This document shows positions 28,524 to 40,499 of a stretch of 64,000 bases of DNA, piece by piece. Each line of letters begins with the position of its first letter. Position 1 is the first letter of the stretch. The DNA comes from Lumbricus rubellus (lineage: Eukaryota > Annelida > Clitellata > Crassiclitellata > Lumbricidae). Made by a program: the position numbers and the translations under genes. Under the pieces are notes generated by a model. The model did no database searches, had not been told where the DNA came from, and saw only the letters and a program-made list of their open reading frames with translations. The stretch is taken from contig OX243824.1 in assembly GCA_945859605.1 (NCBI GenBank), positions 2,344,797 to 2,408,796 of the forward strand, written 5' to 3'.

Positions 28524-28554
28524 CAAGGTGATATATGCTGAAATTTCGTAGTTT

Positions 28555-28705
28555 ACAGTATGCTATGTAGGTTGATGTGACAGAGAGACATGACGAAGAG
28601 TAACATTAGGAAAGACGGCAGCGAAGGAGCTGGAGAAAATATGGAAGGATAAACATGTGAACCTGATGACGAAGACAACGATTGTAAAGGCAGTGATATT
28701 CATGT
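28555..28705 (+). pseudogene. Short RTE fragment after the main LINE
   Basis: Repeats 27960-28100 of the LINE ('ggaaagacggcagcgaagg', 'aatatggaaggataaacatg') and starts with the same leader as the fragment at 21722. It stops after the KAVIF-like codons. Probably a separate truncated insertion or a rearranged copy. Confidence 0.7.
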
Positions 28706-28811
28706 AAAGCCGACTTGCGAGAGGGAGAGGGGAGGGCAGGGAGGGGGAAGGGGGAGTGGGAGGGGAGGACGGTCTTTTGTGCCACAGCAACGCGTGGCCG
28801 GGTTCAGCTAG
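28706..28811 (+). mobile_element. G-rich tract with Helitron-like 3' end, copy 1
   Basis: A GGGGGA-type tract is followed by 'cttttgtgccacagcaacg' and 'cgtggccgggttcagCTAGt'. Helitron-type elements end in CTRR (here CTAG) followed by T, usually after a short GC hairpin. The same ending closes the long G tract at 31143-31181. Confidence 0.5.
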
Positions 28812-29091
28812 TTATTAATAAAATTAATTTCCAGGCTCGTATTGACTATTGAGATTGCCTATTTTTGTATCAGGAAGACCATTGGCAGAATCACTATGCA
28901 TTGCACGTGCGTATGTTGAAAATAATATTAAGACAGTTTAATGGAAAGAAAGGTATTTAAAGTTCATGCAAATTCAATCAAGCCACATTAATAATTGATA
29001 GTTGGTGCGTTTGATTCGCACGCTGAAATCAGATGTTCATAATGTTAATGGATTTCTTTGTTGCAGGTCATAAAGGTCGTTTCAATGACAA
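28812..29091. other. 3' region of the ankyrin gene
   Basis: No repeat recognised. As the minus-strand gene ends at 29092 this should hold its 3' untranslated region; no convincing polyadenylation signal was located. Confidence 0.4.
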
Positions 29092-30995
29092 CTAAGTCTC
29101 CCATGACATCTTCTCTTGTTCTGAAACAGAAAGAGAATTAATTATTATTTAGACTGTCTATGCAAATATTTATAGTCTTAATTTGTCTATCATATGCCAT
29201 GCATCGGACAGGTGACACTCAAAAGAAAAGTGAGATTAAATAGTTATAGCAGTAAAAAATGCATGCTTTTGTTAAGAGAATAATTATATGTCATGTTTAA
29301 GTTGTCTACTCCTGAATTTATCGTTTATATAACAAACTCAGCGGTTTGGCGCGTTTTATTATTTATAACTCAGTTACCACTATAATAGAAGGTGTCCAAT
29401 GATATGATTATCTAGATTAACTGCACAATTATAGTCTTCATTGTCTATCATAATTATGTCATGCATTAAACAGGTGACACTCTAAAGGCAAGTGAGATTA
29501 AATAGTGATGATAGTAAAACAAATGTATGCTTTAGTTAGGATAATAATTATTTATCACGTTTGAATTGTCAACTCCTAAATTTCCGTTGATATCACATAG
29601 ACTTAATGGAGGTTCTGTGAACTTCTGTCGAACGCAGCTTTAGGCTTGCTTGATTTGTATTTATAAATTCTGTATTAACGTAATAAAAGGTGTCTAATTG
29701 TAAGATTACATTTCATGTTGCAGCAATGGGTGAATTGATATCTCGCTTCAAATTTTAAAACGTCGACATCTTACATTGACATTTTTATACGTTAGATAAT
29801 CAACGTTGATTGGAAAACAATAATATTAATGTTTGTTTACCGCAATGTTTGAGAAAATTGATGACGCCACGTTGCCCTTGGCGATCGGCTTGCGCTATGG
29901 CAACGTCGATTGCTAAGCGACCTTTCTTCGTTGCGATTCGATGATTGGCTCCGTTGGAGATCAACCATTTCAGAGTTTCTGTTTAGGAGAGAGAAAAAAT
30001 TTAGCAGCATAATGTACGTTTAGATAACCACAAGATTTGCAATTGTTTCAGAGATTCGCATACCAACTTCCTCCATTCGTTTTTTCTTAGTCTTATTGAC
30101 TCTATTGTGACCTTCCATTGCAAGTGTATTGAAGTTAATAATTTCGTTTATTCAACAATCCGGTTGAGAGAAGGCAACCGGTTACAGCGTAAAATTATGC
30201 AATTTAGACAATTCACAAGAACGCAGATCACAGAATACACAAAATTTAATCTTATCTAAACTAACTGAACGCACAGCCTGCAATAATCGGCGCTAATAGC
30301 AACCTACAAGGCATAGAAGTCCAACGGAGGCTCTAAATTCGTTTTTCATACCATGAGAATCCTATAGATCGTGTCACATGAACTACACTGTACTTTATCT
30401 AGCCTATATATATATAAATGAAACTTTCCAATAGTTTGTGTAAAGTGTTCTCGAAACGTACCGCACAGATTGTTTTGAAAATTTCACAAAACCTTCCATT
30501 CCTATAATAAGAGAGTGTCCTTTTTTCTTTTTATCCGATAAAACGCAATATTTTCCACAAAAAGTGAAGTTTGCATTCCGCTCGATCGCCATTTGCAAAT
30601 TCAAAACCGCACGTTGCTTGCCAGATTTCAGAAACGCCTTGACAGTGACTAAACATGAATGAGGTCGCGTGCCGTGACGTCATAAGCGATTCGCAGAGTA
30701 ATTTTGCGGCCTATCAACATTCTTGGTTGAGGGAGGGGGAGTGGGAGGGGAGGGGGAGGGGGAGGGGGAGGGGGAGGGGAGGGGAGGGGAAGGGGGAGGG
30801 GGAGGGGGAGGGGGAGGGGGAGGGGAGGGGGAGGGGGAGGGGGAGGAGGAGGGGGAGGGGAGGGGAGGGGGAGGGGGAGGGGGAGGGGGAGGGGGAGGGG
30901 GAGGGGGAGGGGGAGGGGGAGGGGGAGGGGGAGGGGGAGGGGGAGGGGGAGGGGGAGGGGGAGGGGGAGGGGGAGGGGGAGGGGGAGGGGGAGGG

Positions 30996-31034
<39 letters not shown>

Positions 31035-34000
31035 GGGGGGAGGGGGAGGGGGAGGGGGGAGGGGGAGGGGGAGGGGGAGGGGGAGGGGGAGGGGGAGGGG
31101 GAGGGGGAGGGGGAGGGGAGGGGGAGGGGAGGGGGAGGGGGAGTCTTTTCTGCCATAGCAACGCGTGACCGGGTACAGCTAGTGTTATATAAAATTGAAA
31201 ATTAATGTGATTGTGAAGTTCCACTTAGACACCTTTTTATGATGTATTTAGAGTTCTATAAGTATCGTGTTTTCAGTCCTCTGCATTGCGTACCATCGTA
31301 CCGTATACTGCCGTCAAAGCCATAGTAATAAGCCCACGTCAAAAATAATAATAGTTTTTATTTATTTATTCAGCAGTTTAACGACATTTCATAGCAACAA
31401 AGGCTGTTGACGATAGTCAGTCTCGGGTTATATGATTTTTTAATTTTATTTATTCATTCATTTCTACAGTGCCCCTTCAAGCTAGCTACTCAGAAGAGCT
31501 ACCGATTACAGCGCGGATACTGCGTCGGAGGTTCACGCCGAAGCGCTGAGCAATTGCGAGTGGAGGACTTGCTCAGGTCTCTACGCGGCGGCTTGAGTTG
31601 GATTCGAACCTGCAAACCATCAGGACTCATAAGGACTCCTGAAGCATAAAATTTTAATGGCTGAATGCATTCTTTCTATTGCAACCATATTCAATAACAT
31701 TTGGCTTAGGCCTATCGAATTTCTGCATTATTTTAGTTTATTGAACAGTTTTGCATGACAGACAGAATTGAAACACTGTTCAAATCAGTACGACATTTAC
31801 TGCTGCAAGGCAACGAACATACCCAATCTTTTGTCATTCTTATCATTGTTCTTTCTTCTCTGATTCTTCCCAGCACTTCTGCATGCGTGTTTTGCTTTTC
31901 CCAGCTGATCTTCTCAATTATCTTTAGGTTCACATTTAAAATGCCTCCAGTAGGTTTTTTCCTTACATTTATTGACGCTATAATTAATCGTTGTGACCTC
32001 CGTTGCAAGGTCTATTCAAGTGCAGTTTTGTAAATTTCTTGTGTGTGACATTAATAGCTTTATTTAGTAATAATTATTGTTTTATCTGCATCAAAATTCG
32101 TTTGTCATGCCATGAGAATTGTGGACCGTGTCAGATGAACTACTTTATGTTATTTAATTACAACAAAAGGAAAAAAACATGTATTAGCTGCTGAAAAAGT
32201 TTACGCAGACTTAACGGTTTACGTTGTAAAAAAACCCAACATTTTCACACATTTAAATTTATTTTAAGCACTTCCGGTCATCAAATGTCAAATTAATTAG
32301 TATCAAAAAATAGCCCTAAATGCCCTCTATAGAATGGCATAATTTACTTCTCTTGAACAATAAATTATGAATAATTTTTATAGGAAAAACATGAACATTT
32401 TATGAAAATAAAACATCTTTTTATATATTTCAATTTATTTTGAGCACTTCCGGTTGTCAAAAAACAACTCCGTGACCACCACAATGTAGCCCCACATTCT
32501 CTCTACAGAATGGTGTAATTTGTGTCTCTTCTTGTCAAAGGACGGATAAGATACAACCGATAGTCTAAGGGGGGGTGGTATCCACCCCCTCTGGTGCCTC
32601 GGGTATATCGGGTATAACTTTTGAATGGTATGGTATATCAACACACTTGTTAGCTCAAAATGTGTGCAAATGAATCCTCTACAGTTACCTAAAACGTCAA
32701 AATTTTATTCCAAACGAAAAAAGTTTGATTTGGAAAAAACCTAGGGGGGTGAATACCACCCCCCCTCTGGTAGCCCGAGGGTTAACATTGAAAATCAATG
32801 TGATTTTAAAGTTCCATTTAGACACCTTTTTATAACGTCTTTTGTAGGCAATAAGTTTCTTCTTTTCCGCGCTATGGGTAGATCAGTACGACATTACGCA
32901 GACAAAATCTGTGTCATGAGTCGACGTAAAATAATAATTTAGCCATCCATGATTATGTATAAATTAAGTCAAAATGACAAACTGACATTTAAAAACACAA
33001 TTATTTGATGCAATTTATTGAAGCATTAGCCTAAAAAATAATAACCCTGAATTGTGACATCATAAACGATTGCGCTAAAGTTCTACAGAGTCTTCTCTCT
33101 ACTGAACTTGATCGCAAGACTCGATGTCAATCATGCCTTTGAGTCTCGTTATTTTTTAGAGAGCGTTAAAATCTTTGGATCGTTATCCTATACTACGCGT
33201 CCATTGTCTATAATTGAATTTTAGAGCTTGCGAAACTTTGATTAGACACCTTTTACTTTGTTTTTATTCGATGACATAAATATTTTAAAGTGCATTTCAT
33301 TGGTTCCTGCAGAGATTCATTGGACCATTCATTTCTCCACTACACCACCGCGCCACACGATATGACTTCTAAAAGGCAAGATAATCCAACTGACATTCTT
33401 AAAACAAAATTATTTCATGCAATTAGGCAGCATTTGTAAAATGAACGTTATAAGAGTCTTAGAGCAATCATGTTGTAGCCCTTCTTTTATCTTCACATAC
33501 AGTCTGCAGTGCACATAACTCTTGGAACACTGTGCTCACTGCATACGTTTCGGTCACATGCTGCACAAACTTGCCTGACTTAGGCCTACTATTACTGCTA
33601 CTACTGCTACTCACCGATGACTATTGTAGGCTATTAGTGCGCAACATTAATTAATTAATTAATTAATTAATTAATTAATTAATTATACACCGTCGATTGC
33701 AGTCTCACTAATTGGTTCACTAGGATGGTCCAGGTAGCTATGGGTGAGAGCGTTGGTCGCATCTCAAACTATTATTCTGTGTAAGACATCAGGTGTACAT
33801 CATTTCGCTGTCCTATGGCGGATATTCCAGGCATTTAAATCTCTGGATTTGCACGAACCGTACACGGGGAACCAAAAATTTGGCTAGCTGCCGTTCAGAA
33901 AGGTTGTAAAGGATATCGCCCGTGTAAAAAAATGAGCAAGGTTGAAGCCATAATTATGATCTTACGGCAGTGTTTAATCTAGTCCCCACCCGCTGGGGGG

Positions 34001-36307
34001 GGGGAATTCAGGTTTCTGGGGGGGGGACAATCGAGCGTCCGAAGGACGCTCGTGAGGCGCGTAGCGCTGAGACCCGCAGGGGTAGGGGTATGGGGAGGGG
34101 GATGTGCCCCTCCCCATCAGAAACTTTTTGAATTTCCACATTACAATGGTAGCATTTTAAGGTACCATCTTAACAAAATACCTGTACTTTTTCAGAGCCC
34201 CATCAGAAACTTTTTGAATTTCCACATTGCAATGGTAGCATTTTAAGGTACCATCTTAACAAAATACCTGTACTTTTTCAGAGCCCCATCAGAAACTTTT
34301 TGAATTTCCACATTGCAATGGTAGCATTTTAAGGTACCATCTTAACAAAATACCTGTACTTTTTCAGAGCCCCATCAGAAACTTTTTGAATTTCCACATT
34401 ACAATGGTAGCATTTTAAGGTACCATCTTAACAAAATACCTGTACTTTTTCAGAGCCCCATCAGAAACTTTTTGAATTTCTACATTGCAATGGTAGCATT
34501 TTAAGGTACCATCTTAACAAAATACCTGTACTTTTCAGAGCCCCATCAGAAACTTTTTGAATTTCCACATTGCAATGGTAGCACTTTAAGGTACCATCTT
34601 AACAAAATACCTGTACTTTTTCAGAGCCCCATCAGAAACTTTTTGAATTTCTACATTGCAATGGTAGCATTTTAAGGTACCATCTTAACAAAATACCTGT
34701 ACTTTTTCAGAGCCCCATCAGAAACTTTTTGAATTTCTACATTGCAATGGTAGCATTTTAAGGTACCATCTTAACAAAATACCTGTACTTTTTCAGAGCC
34801 CCATTAGAAACTTTTTGAATTTCCACATTGCAATGGTAGCATTTTAAGGTACCATCTTAACAAAATACCTGCACTTTTTCAGAGCCCCATTAGAAACTTT
34901 TTGAATTTCCACATTGCAATGGCAGCATTTTAAGGTGTCATCTTAAGAAACTGCCTGTACACTTTTCAGTGCTTATAAGAGTGGACTTCAATAAATATAA
35001 GCAAGACTTAACAAATATTTTGGGGGTTATTTCCACACTGTAATGGTAGGCCTCTTCTTTTAAGGTGCCATTTTAGCAAAATAACTCCATTAGACTATTC
35101 AGTACTGATAAAAAAGTGTTTTAGGATCTAATATAATATATGATTATAATTACAATAAAAATATCTTTATGTATCGAGTTCAGCAGCTCAGTTCTCCTGT
35201 TGCTGAGTTATTCTAATGAATAAAATTTAATGCAGACATGAATATAATAGTAGCCTATATAAGCTGACCTTTCAGCACTATATCAGTTTAACCCTGTTTC
35301 CCAAGATGGTCCTGAATTGCTGACCATGACATACTTTCTGAAATCATATTTAATGGTACACAAACCAACAAAGAACTAATGAACTACCGGTGCCAAATTC
35401 AAGAAACCATGTGTAGTAATGATGTTGTATTTAGGTTTTACTGTATTATATGTGTTCAAATAATAGGACCAAACATTTTGAAATTTTAGGCCTACAGTTT
35501 AAAATTTGAAGGATACCACTGGTGAGAAGCCATTCAGTTGTACAAAAGTAGTATTTGTACAAATATTAGCAGTAAGGTATTCTCATTTTTGCAGGATTGT
35601 GTCATATATTATAATAGTAAATAATAACATTATAACCATTGACCATATAATAATAAATAATATTACAGTATATTATAACAATTCACGTAATACGATGATG
35701 TAAACAGCAACTAAAACTATAAGCATTTTGTCAAATTTTTTGGAGGGGATGTCATATCTGTTTTTAGTCGTCCAAAAATAGTGTTTATACAAATATATAC
35801 AGCAAGTTATACTAATTGCAACATGATAGTATCATATATAATAATAGTAAATAATAAATAATAATCATAATTATATTAGTAAATAACATCACGGTATATT
35901 ATAACACTTCATATAAAACAACGATGAAAATAGTAACTAAAAACCAATATCATTTTGTCAAATTTTTCTGGGGGGGAATTGTCAATCCTGGGGGGGGAAC
36001 TTTCCCCCCCCAGAGACGTCTAGATTAAACACTGATCTTACGGTATGGTTGAATAAAAAAATCCAGTAGACTAAGTAGAGTATCAATATCTTTACCGATG
36101 TGTCCGTTTCTTGCTGCGTGATGTAAAGCTGTCTGACCGTTTACATCTACCTCGTTTATATCAAAACCGAATTCCATCAGTAACTGAAATGTTAATAATT
36201 ATCACAGATAGGAATTAATAGAAGAAAAGCTATAATAGGTTCCATTTCTCTATCAATCTGTCTGCCTCTCATTGTCTGTCGGTCCGTCCATCTATCTGTC
36301 TTTCTGT

Positions 36308-36391
<84 letters not shown>

Positions 36392-39300
36392 CCCATATGT
36401 CTGTCTGTCTGTCTGTCTGTCAGTCCGTCCGTCTGTCTGGTCTGTGTGTCAATTTTCTCTATCTTTCATTCTATGCCTGTTCATGATTGTCTCGTATTTT
36501 CCTTTTCTCTGGCTCTCTTACTCTGTGTGTAAGTTCCTCTCTGTCTGCTTGTGTGTGTCTCTCTGTATATCTTCTTGTCCCTTTATTATTTGCCTTTGTC
36601 CATTCGGTGAATAGAATTTACAAAATCCACGGACACTAACAGAGCAACAGAAAAAGACACACTGACACTTACAGACAAGCAGACAGGCGAACAGACAAAC
36701 GTTTAGAATCTGGTTTAGAATGTTTTCTACCTTCATGCATGAAGTATTTCCGTTGGCAGCGGCGATATGGAAAGCTGTTCGACCTGAGATGTCTTTGTCA
36801 TCTACTCTCTATTGTCACAATCCAAAGACAATGTACAAAAGAGACAGGAATAAATAACCACGATAACATTCATTCATTTAGAGCATTTATATAGCGCCCC
36901 TTCAAGAAACTACTCAGAGGTGCTCCCAGCCCAACCACGAACAACGAAAAAAGACTTGAGGGACTTGTAGAACGCAGCCGGATGGACCACAAGTAGTGAG
37001 CGAAGCGTAACCGGGAGGTCGTTCCAGTCAGTATGATACTGTGGTAAGCCTTATACATGCATAATAGGCTTATACTTCAATACGCTACGTTATGCTAAGT
37101 TGCTACAAATTCTTCTCCTGGTTTTCTATAACTACATGCAGGTTCAGTTGGCTGACGTTTCCATTGCTCTAGGTGGTATGGCTCTTCCTTGAGTTTCTTA
37201 TATAATAATACATTCTTTGGAATGCCCCTTTCTTCCTCTGTTCGCTCTACACTTCTTTCTGGTAGTCTCTCCTCTGCTTCGTCTCTTCTCAAGACCTGTT
37301 TCTTCTCGCAAAGCCTTGCGCACTGGGAGCGCCTCTGAACGGTTCACCCTACTAGAGGCGCTTTAGAAATGCTTAAAAAACAATACAATATGGAATGATA
37401 TCTTTTAAACCGCTTCTTACTTTCTCACGTGATGCCAGTCCAATGTTCGGATAATGGAGGAGGGTGGTAAAGATCTTCGTCATTAAGGTAGACAATAATT
37501 ATTATAATTGCAAGGCCTATAATAGCCTAATACGTTTACGACAGAACTGTAACAGTAAGTTGTAACCCTGGTACTGACTAAAGCAAATGAAAATGTCAAA
37601 TATTAATAACGCTGGATGCTTCAATTTTGAAGGTGTCTATGATAGGTCTACTAACCGCCAGAAATCGGTTTTAGGTTCAAATCTGTGTGTTTTCACTTAT
37701 ACAACGTTGTTGAATTTTGTATTTCGGAGAAATCTGTTGTGATTTTCCTACCACTGTCAAGTTATTTGATGGCAAAAGTTGACGATACGTTCTTGAATAC
37801 AATCGAGAACAATGTTCGGATAATCGAGATTGGACAGCGTTGTTGATTTTAAAAGGCTGTATTTTGTTTAACAGTGGCTATCACAAAAGATTTCCTATCG
37901 CTGTGAAGTCATTTGATGGTTAAAAAATTATTTAGATGTATCTTTTTCTAGCCCACCCTGTAGACGCCATCGAATGTTTGTGGTCTTTTAAGACACCTTT
38001 AAAACTGTTGTTATAATATCGATATAATTATATTCTCATTCACGGGTCTGTATAATTTTGTCCTCATGTACGCTATTAGTAACAATATTGTCACTCGCTC
38101 TTATGAATCTCACACTTGAACAGACGATGAACATCACAATATACACACAGACACACAGACACACACACACAGACACGCACACGCATACACGCATACACGC
38201 TCACAAGTCATGCATGCACAGCTTACAACACCCATCAGTATACTAAGTTACGCTAAGAAGTTTAAAATTCTTTTCTACCCATTATACGCAGGTTCATAAT
38301 TATGTCCGACGGCACATTTTCCTCTCGGTGTTGGACCTCTTTCTTAACTTTCCCATATTATTAACCTGCCACTGATTTTCTCACGTGGTGCCAGTCCGAT
38401 GTCTGAATAGTGGGGGAGGGCAACGCTGATATTTCTGATAATACAGTGTTGTTCAAAAGTCACTTTTTGCGTAACAGTGACTATCACAAAAGATTTTCAA
38501 ATCGCTGTCATTTTCATTGCAGGTAAAAGATGGCGATAAGTTCTTGAACACAGTCGTGAACCATTTTCAGCGTGCAGTTCAATTAAATAATATTAATAAT
38601 AGCGTTTAGCAAAGGCTTGTAGCCATCGATGCCGCATAACATAATTATTTATAGATGCCAGCGATACATGTTTTGGGTCTTTTTAAACACCCTCAGAAAT
38701 AATTTTAACAATGCTATATATTCATATTCTCAAGTCTGATCATATAACTTCTGCAAATCACACATGATTAGATGATGAATATCATGATAGACTTCTTACA
38801 TAATAATATGTATACAGACAATCTAATTATATGTATATATGTGTATATATATATGGTATATTATATAATAATATTGTATACACGTACATATAATGCATAC
38901 GTAATGTATCGGCTGCTCGGCTAATAGGCAACATTCCAAAATATGCCATGGTTTCAGCTTGCATGTGTGACGTTTTGCACTGGCTTCCAAGCCTCGCAGC
39001 GACTCTACTAAATATCAGTAGCAGCATTTGTCTGGCGCTGTCGCCTTGCATCCGACTTAGACTCCCGTCGGTCCTTGAGTTCTTCGGTTAAACTGAAGCT
39101 GCTGGTCCCTCGGGTCCGCTCTTAGGCATTTTCTACCGCCTGCGACAGAACCACGACTAAGCATTGCGAAGAACGCAGCGATAATTATGTTCATGATAAT
39201 GCATATGCATGAGTCTATTGCATAATTTATAGACTCATAATTTATGCATGAGACTGACCTGACCAAAGTTGATAGCATCGTGCAGTTCTCTCCCGTCGCC

Positions 39301-40188
39301 GTTGAAAGCTGAAGTAAAGGCAATTACGGGATGCATACATGTAATTATTATTCATGCATGTAAATATTCATGATTACTAATACATTATTCATGTTTAATA
39401 ATAGATATTAAATTTTGTGTATACTAAGGAGTATTCTGTTCCCTAATAATTATGACTTAAAAACGGCTTATTATCGTCCAGACATTGCTCTTCGGACAAC
39501 CACTCTGACTCGATGTAGCGTTCTTCATTAACCTATTAGGCATTGCGTTTAATTAACTTTCGAGAATTTCTTCTCAAGACTATTATTTTTGAGTTTACGA
39601 TCGTCGTCAATGATTAGATATTATATATATTAATACAGTAATCGTTACGACAAAGAAGTTTATGTCGAGGGGAACAGTTGATACTATTTTGTTGTTATGA
39701 GTCAATTCTGGATCCTCGTCCTCCTCAATGATAGAACTTCTGTATTTTTTGAACCATTATCATCTTGTGACAAGCAAATAATCTTAAAATATTATAAATT
39801 CAGATGTAAATAAAGGTGTGCGAGCTTTCTGGTCCAACATGATTTTCATTGTGTCAATAAAATTAATATTCCATTCCCAATTGAAATTTTTTAAAAATGT
39901 CAATGTCTCTAATTATCATGTGAGGGTTTATTGGTACATACATACAATACATGCAAGGCCTATGATACGTAGGCTATGAGCCTATGACCTATAGGCCTAA
40001 CGCTAGATTTTTCAAAACAATTATGGGCCTACTTGAAAAATCTACGGGTCAATTGCGGTTGCGTTAACCTACTCTTGCATGTCAATTATAATCGTACCTG
40101 CTTCGTGTATGTTCGGTGTTTTCCGGTGTGGCTTCGTCAGCGTCATGTCTCCGAATAAGCAACGCATCAGATATTCTTTCATGCACAT
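29092..40188 (-). CDS. Ankyrin-repeat protein, six exons, 157 residues
   Basis: Assembled by hand: complement(join(29092..29120, 29841..29978, 36096..36183, 36731..36808, 39259..39308, 40098..40188)). All five introns have GT donor and AG acceptor and all phases agree (1, 0, 0, 1, 1 from the 5' end), giving 158 codons with the stop. The start ATG (40186-40188) follows an in-frame TAA; two more Met lie within seven codons. The protein has a short N-terminal region, then about three ankyrin repeats: [26 protein letters not shown] ... [24 protein letters not shown] ... WLISNGANH; and a capping [12 protein letters not shown]. Ankyrin repeats bind other proteins; the partner is unknown. The third intron in 5'-3' order beyond exon 4 is 6.1 kb and full of transposons. 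Confidence 0.85.
29170..29705. repeat. Tandem duplication of a ~270-bp unit
   Basis: 29170-29400 and 29430-29705 share 'tatagtctt', 'caggtgacactc', 'gtgagattaaatag' and end in AAGGTGTCYAAT. It lies in the last intron of the ankyrin gene. The closing AAAGGTGTCT word is the motif listed among the findings. Confidence 0.7.
29985..30650. other. Intronic DNA, unassigned
   Basis: Intron of the ankyrin gene. An (TA)n stretch lies near 30406-30417. A phrase near 30070-30130 ('ttcattgcaagtgtattgaa'-like) is echoed near 31990-32030, suggesting a diverged duplicated block 30060-30370 / 31930-32130. Confidence 0.35.
30722..31143 (+). repeat. 420-bp (GGGGGA)n purine tract
   Basis: About 420 bp of GGGGGA/GGGGA units with a run of some 34 G near 31003-31034. 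On this strand it is almost pure purine, so triplex and G-quadruplex structures are expected. Open frames through it on both strands are artefacts of the repeat. Confidence 0.95.
31144..31181 (+). mobile_element. Helitron-like 3' end, copy 2
   Basis: 'tcttttctgccatagcaacg' and 'cgtgaccgggtacagCTAGt' directly follow the G tract, matching the end at 28811. The G tract therefore seems to be part of a repeat family with this terminus. The 5' end (TC in Helitrons) was not located. Confidence 0.5.
31468..31650 (-). repeat. SINE family A copy
   Basis: Minus strand: B-box-like GGTTCGAATCC, 'attgctcagcgcttcggcg', the AGCGCCTCT-like box (diverged) and GCTTGAAGGGGC. Tail and A box are diverged. Confidence 0.7.
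31651..32265. other. Intronic DNA, unassigned
   Basis: Nothing recognised apart from the possible diverged duplicate of ~30060-30370 noted above. Confidence 0.35.
32266..32530. repeat. ~180-bp direct duplication
   Basis: 'gcacttccggtcatcaaatg' to 'agaatggcataattta' (32268-32345) recurs at 32447-32523 as 'gcacttccggttgtcaaaaa' to 'agaatggtgtaatttg'. Confidence 0.65.
32565..32785. mobile_element. piggyBac-like end region
   Basis: Two opposed G/C blocks ('gggtggtatccacccc' and 'gtgaataccaccccccc') frame ~200 bp, and the right side ends CCGAGGGTTAA (TTAA at 32782-32785), as in the piggyBac copy at 20810. The left end is missing. Confidence 0.45.
32786..33640. other. Intronic DNA, unassigned
   Basis: Contains two TTAGACACCTTT motifs (about 32817 and 33241). 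No gene found. Confidence 0.4.
33644..33685. repeat. (TTAA)n microsatellite
   Basis: About ten TTAA units in a row. Confidence 0.95.
33968..36034. mobile_element. 2.07 kb DNA transposon with internal minisatellite
   Basis: Perfect 15-bp terminal inverted repeats CAGTGTTTAATCTAG (33968-33982 and 36020-36034). Flanking direct repeat ATCTTACGG on both sides (33959-33967, 36035-36043), a 9-bp target duplication. Subterminal C/G-rich blocks are also inverted. No transposase. The 9-bp duplication recalls Mutator-like elements, but the short CAG ends recall hAT, so the superfamily is open. It sits in the 6 kb intron of the ankyrin gene, 61 bp from exon 4. Confidence 0.88.
34112..34970 (+). repeat. 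Ten tandem 86-bp repeats
   Basis: Unit starts at 34112, 34198, 34284, 34370, 34456, 34541, 34627, 34713, 34799 and 34885; one unit is 85 bp. Units read 'ccccatcagaaactttttga ... ggtaccatcttaac ... cctgtactttttcagag' and differ at only a few positions, the last being most diverged. All lie inside the transposon 33968-36034. Confidence 0.95.
36305..36425. repeat. (TGTC)n microsatellite
   Basis: Long TGTC array with short TATC and TGTC/CGTC side arrays; intron of the ankyrin gene. Confidence 0.95.
36870..37035 (-). repeat. SINE/LINE tail module fragment
   Basis: Minus-strand copy of the module 'gagcrcctctgagtag ... cttgaaggggcgctatataaat' shared by SINE family A and LINE 3' ends here. Confidence 0.55.
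37225..37375 (+). pseudogene. LINE 3' end remnant
   Basis: Plus-strand codons spell a decayed reverse-transcriptase C-terminus (SLSSALSLLKTCLFS-type words, diverged here), followed by GCGCACTGGGAGCGCCTCTGAA and an AGAGGCGCTTTA tail. Related copies lie at 44960-45090 and 47100-47230. Confidence 0.5.
37376..38130. other. Intronic DNA with diverged repeats
   Basis: 37680-37970 and 38440-38720 share words ('aacagtggctatcacaaaag', 'gttcttgaa') and both end near a GACACC/AACACC motif and 'gctatata', so a ~300-bp duplicated unit is likely. Confidence 0.4.
38138..38205. repeat. (CA)n-rich microsatellite
   Basis: ACACAGAC/ACACGCAT units. Confidence 0.85.
38950..39100 (+). pseudogene. Possible LINE reverse-transcriptase scrap
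   Basis: Plus-strand words [13 protein letters not shown] and [10 protein letters not shown] recall the LHWLP block near the C-terminus of CR1/L2-type reverse transcriptases. Short and weak. Confidence 0.3.
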
Positions 40189-40284
40189 AAAGAAAGAGAG
40201 CACGCATTAATAATAATCATATAATTTGCATGAATGATTACATCGATTAGTTTAGGCGAAATGTGGTCATGCTATTATGCTGTT

Positions 40285-40495
40285 TGTATGTGCACTTGTT
40301 ATAGCGCCCCTTCAATCTTTCCCTACTCAGAGGCGCTCCCGAATGCAGAGCGGACACTGCATCGGTGTTTTACGCCGAAGCGCTGAGCAATTGCGAGTGA
40401 AGGACTTGCCCAAGGTCCCTACGACTTGAGATGGATTCGAACCTGAAACTCTCCGGCTGCAAGGCAACGAACATATCCACTATAATACACCATCG
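40285..40495 (-). repeat. SINE family A copy
   Basis: Minus strand: diverged tRNA-like head, B box GGTTCGAATCC, 'aattgctcagcgcttcggcg', GGGAGCGCCTCTGAGTAG, CTTGAAGGGGCGCTATAACA and 'gtgcacatacaaaca' tail. It lies upstream of the ankyrin gene start. Confidence 0.8.
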
Positions 40496-40499
40496 CTAG

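Noticed and set aside
30649..31224. Long Pro-rich, Gly/Glu-rich and Gly-rich open frames on both strands
   Set aside because: They are translations of the GGGGGA simple repeat; every frame is open and none has other content.
34112..34970. Regular 86-bp repeats resembling a CRISPR array
   Set aside because: There are no unique spacers between conserved repeats; the whole unit is tandemly repeated, and the host is an animal.
36272..36614. Cys/Leu/Ser/Val repeat proteins
   Set aside because: Translations of the TGTC microsatellite; the same applies to 41130-41300.
40098..40188. Alternative reading frame of ankyrin exon 1 (acidic [10 protein letters not shown] frame)
   Set aside because: It lacks a start codon and its phase (2) does not match the acceptor at 39308; the chosen frame (phase 1) matches.
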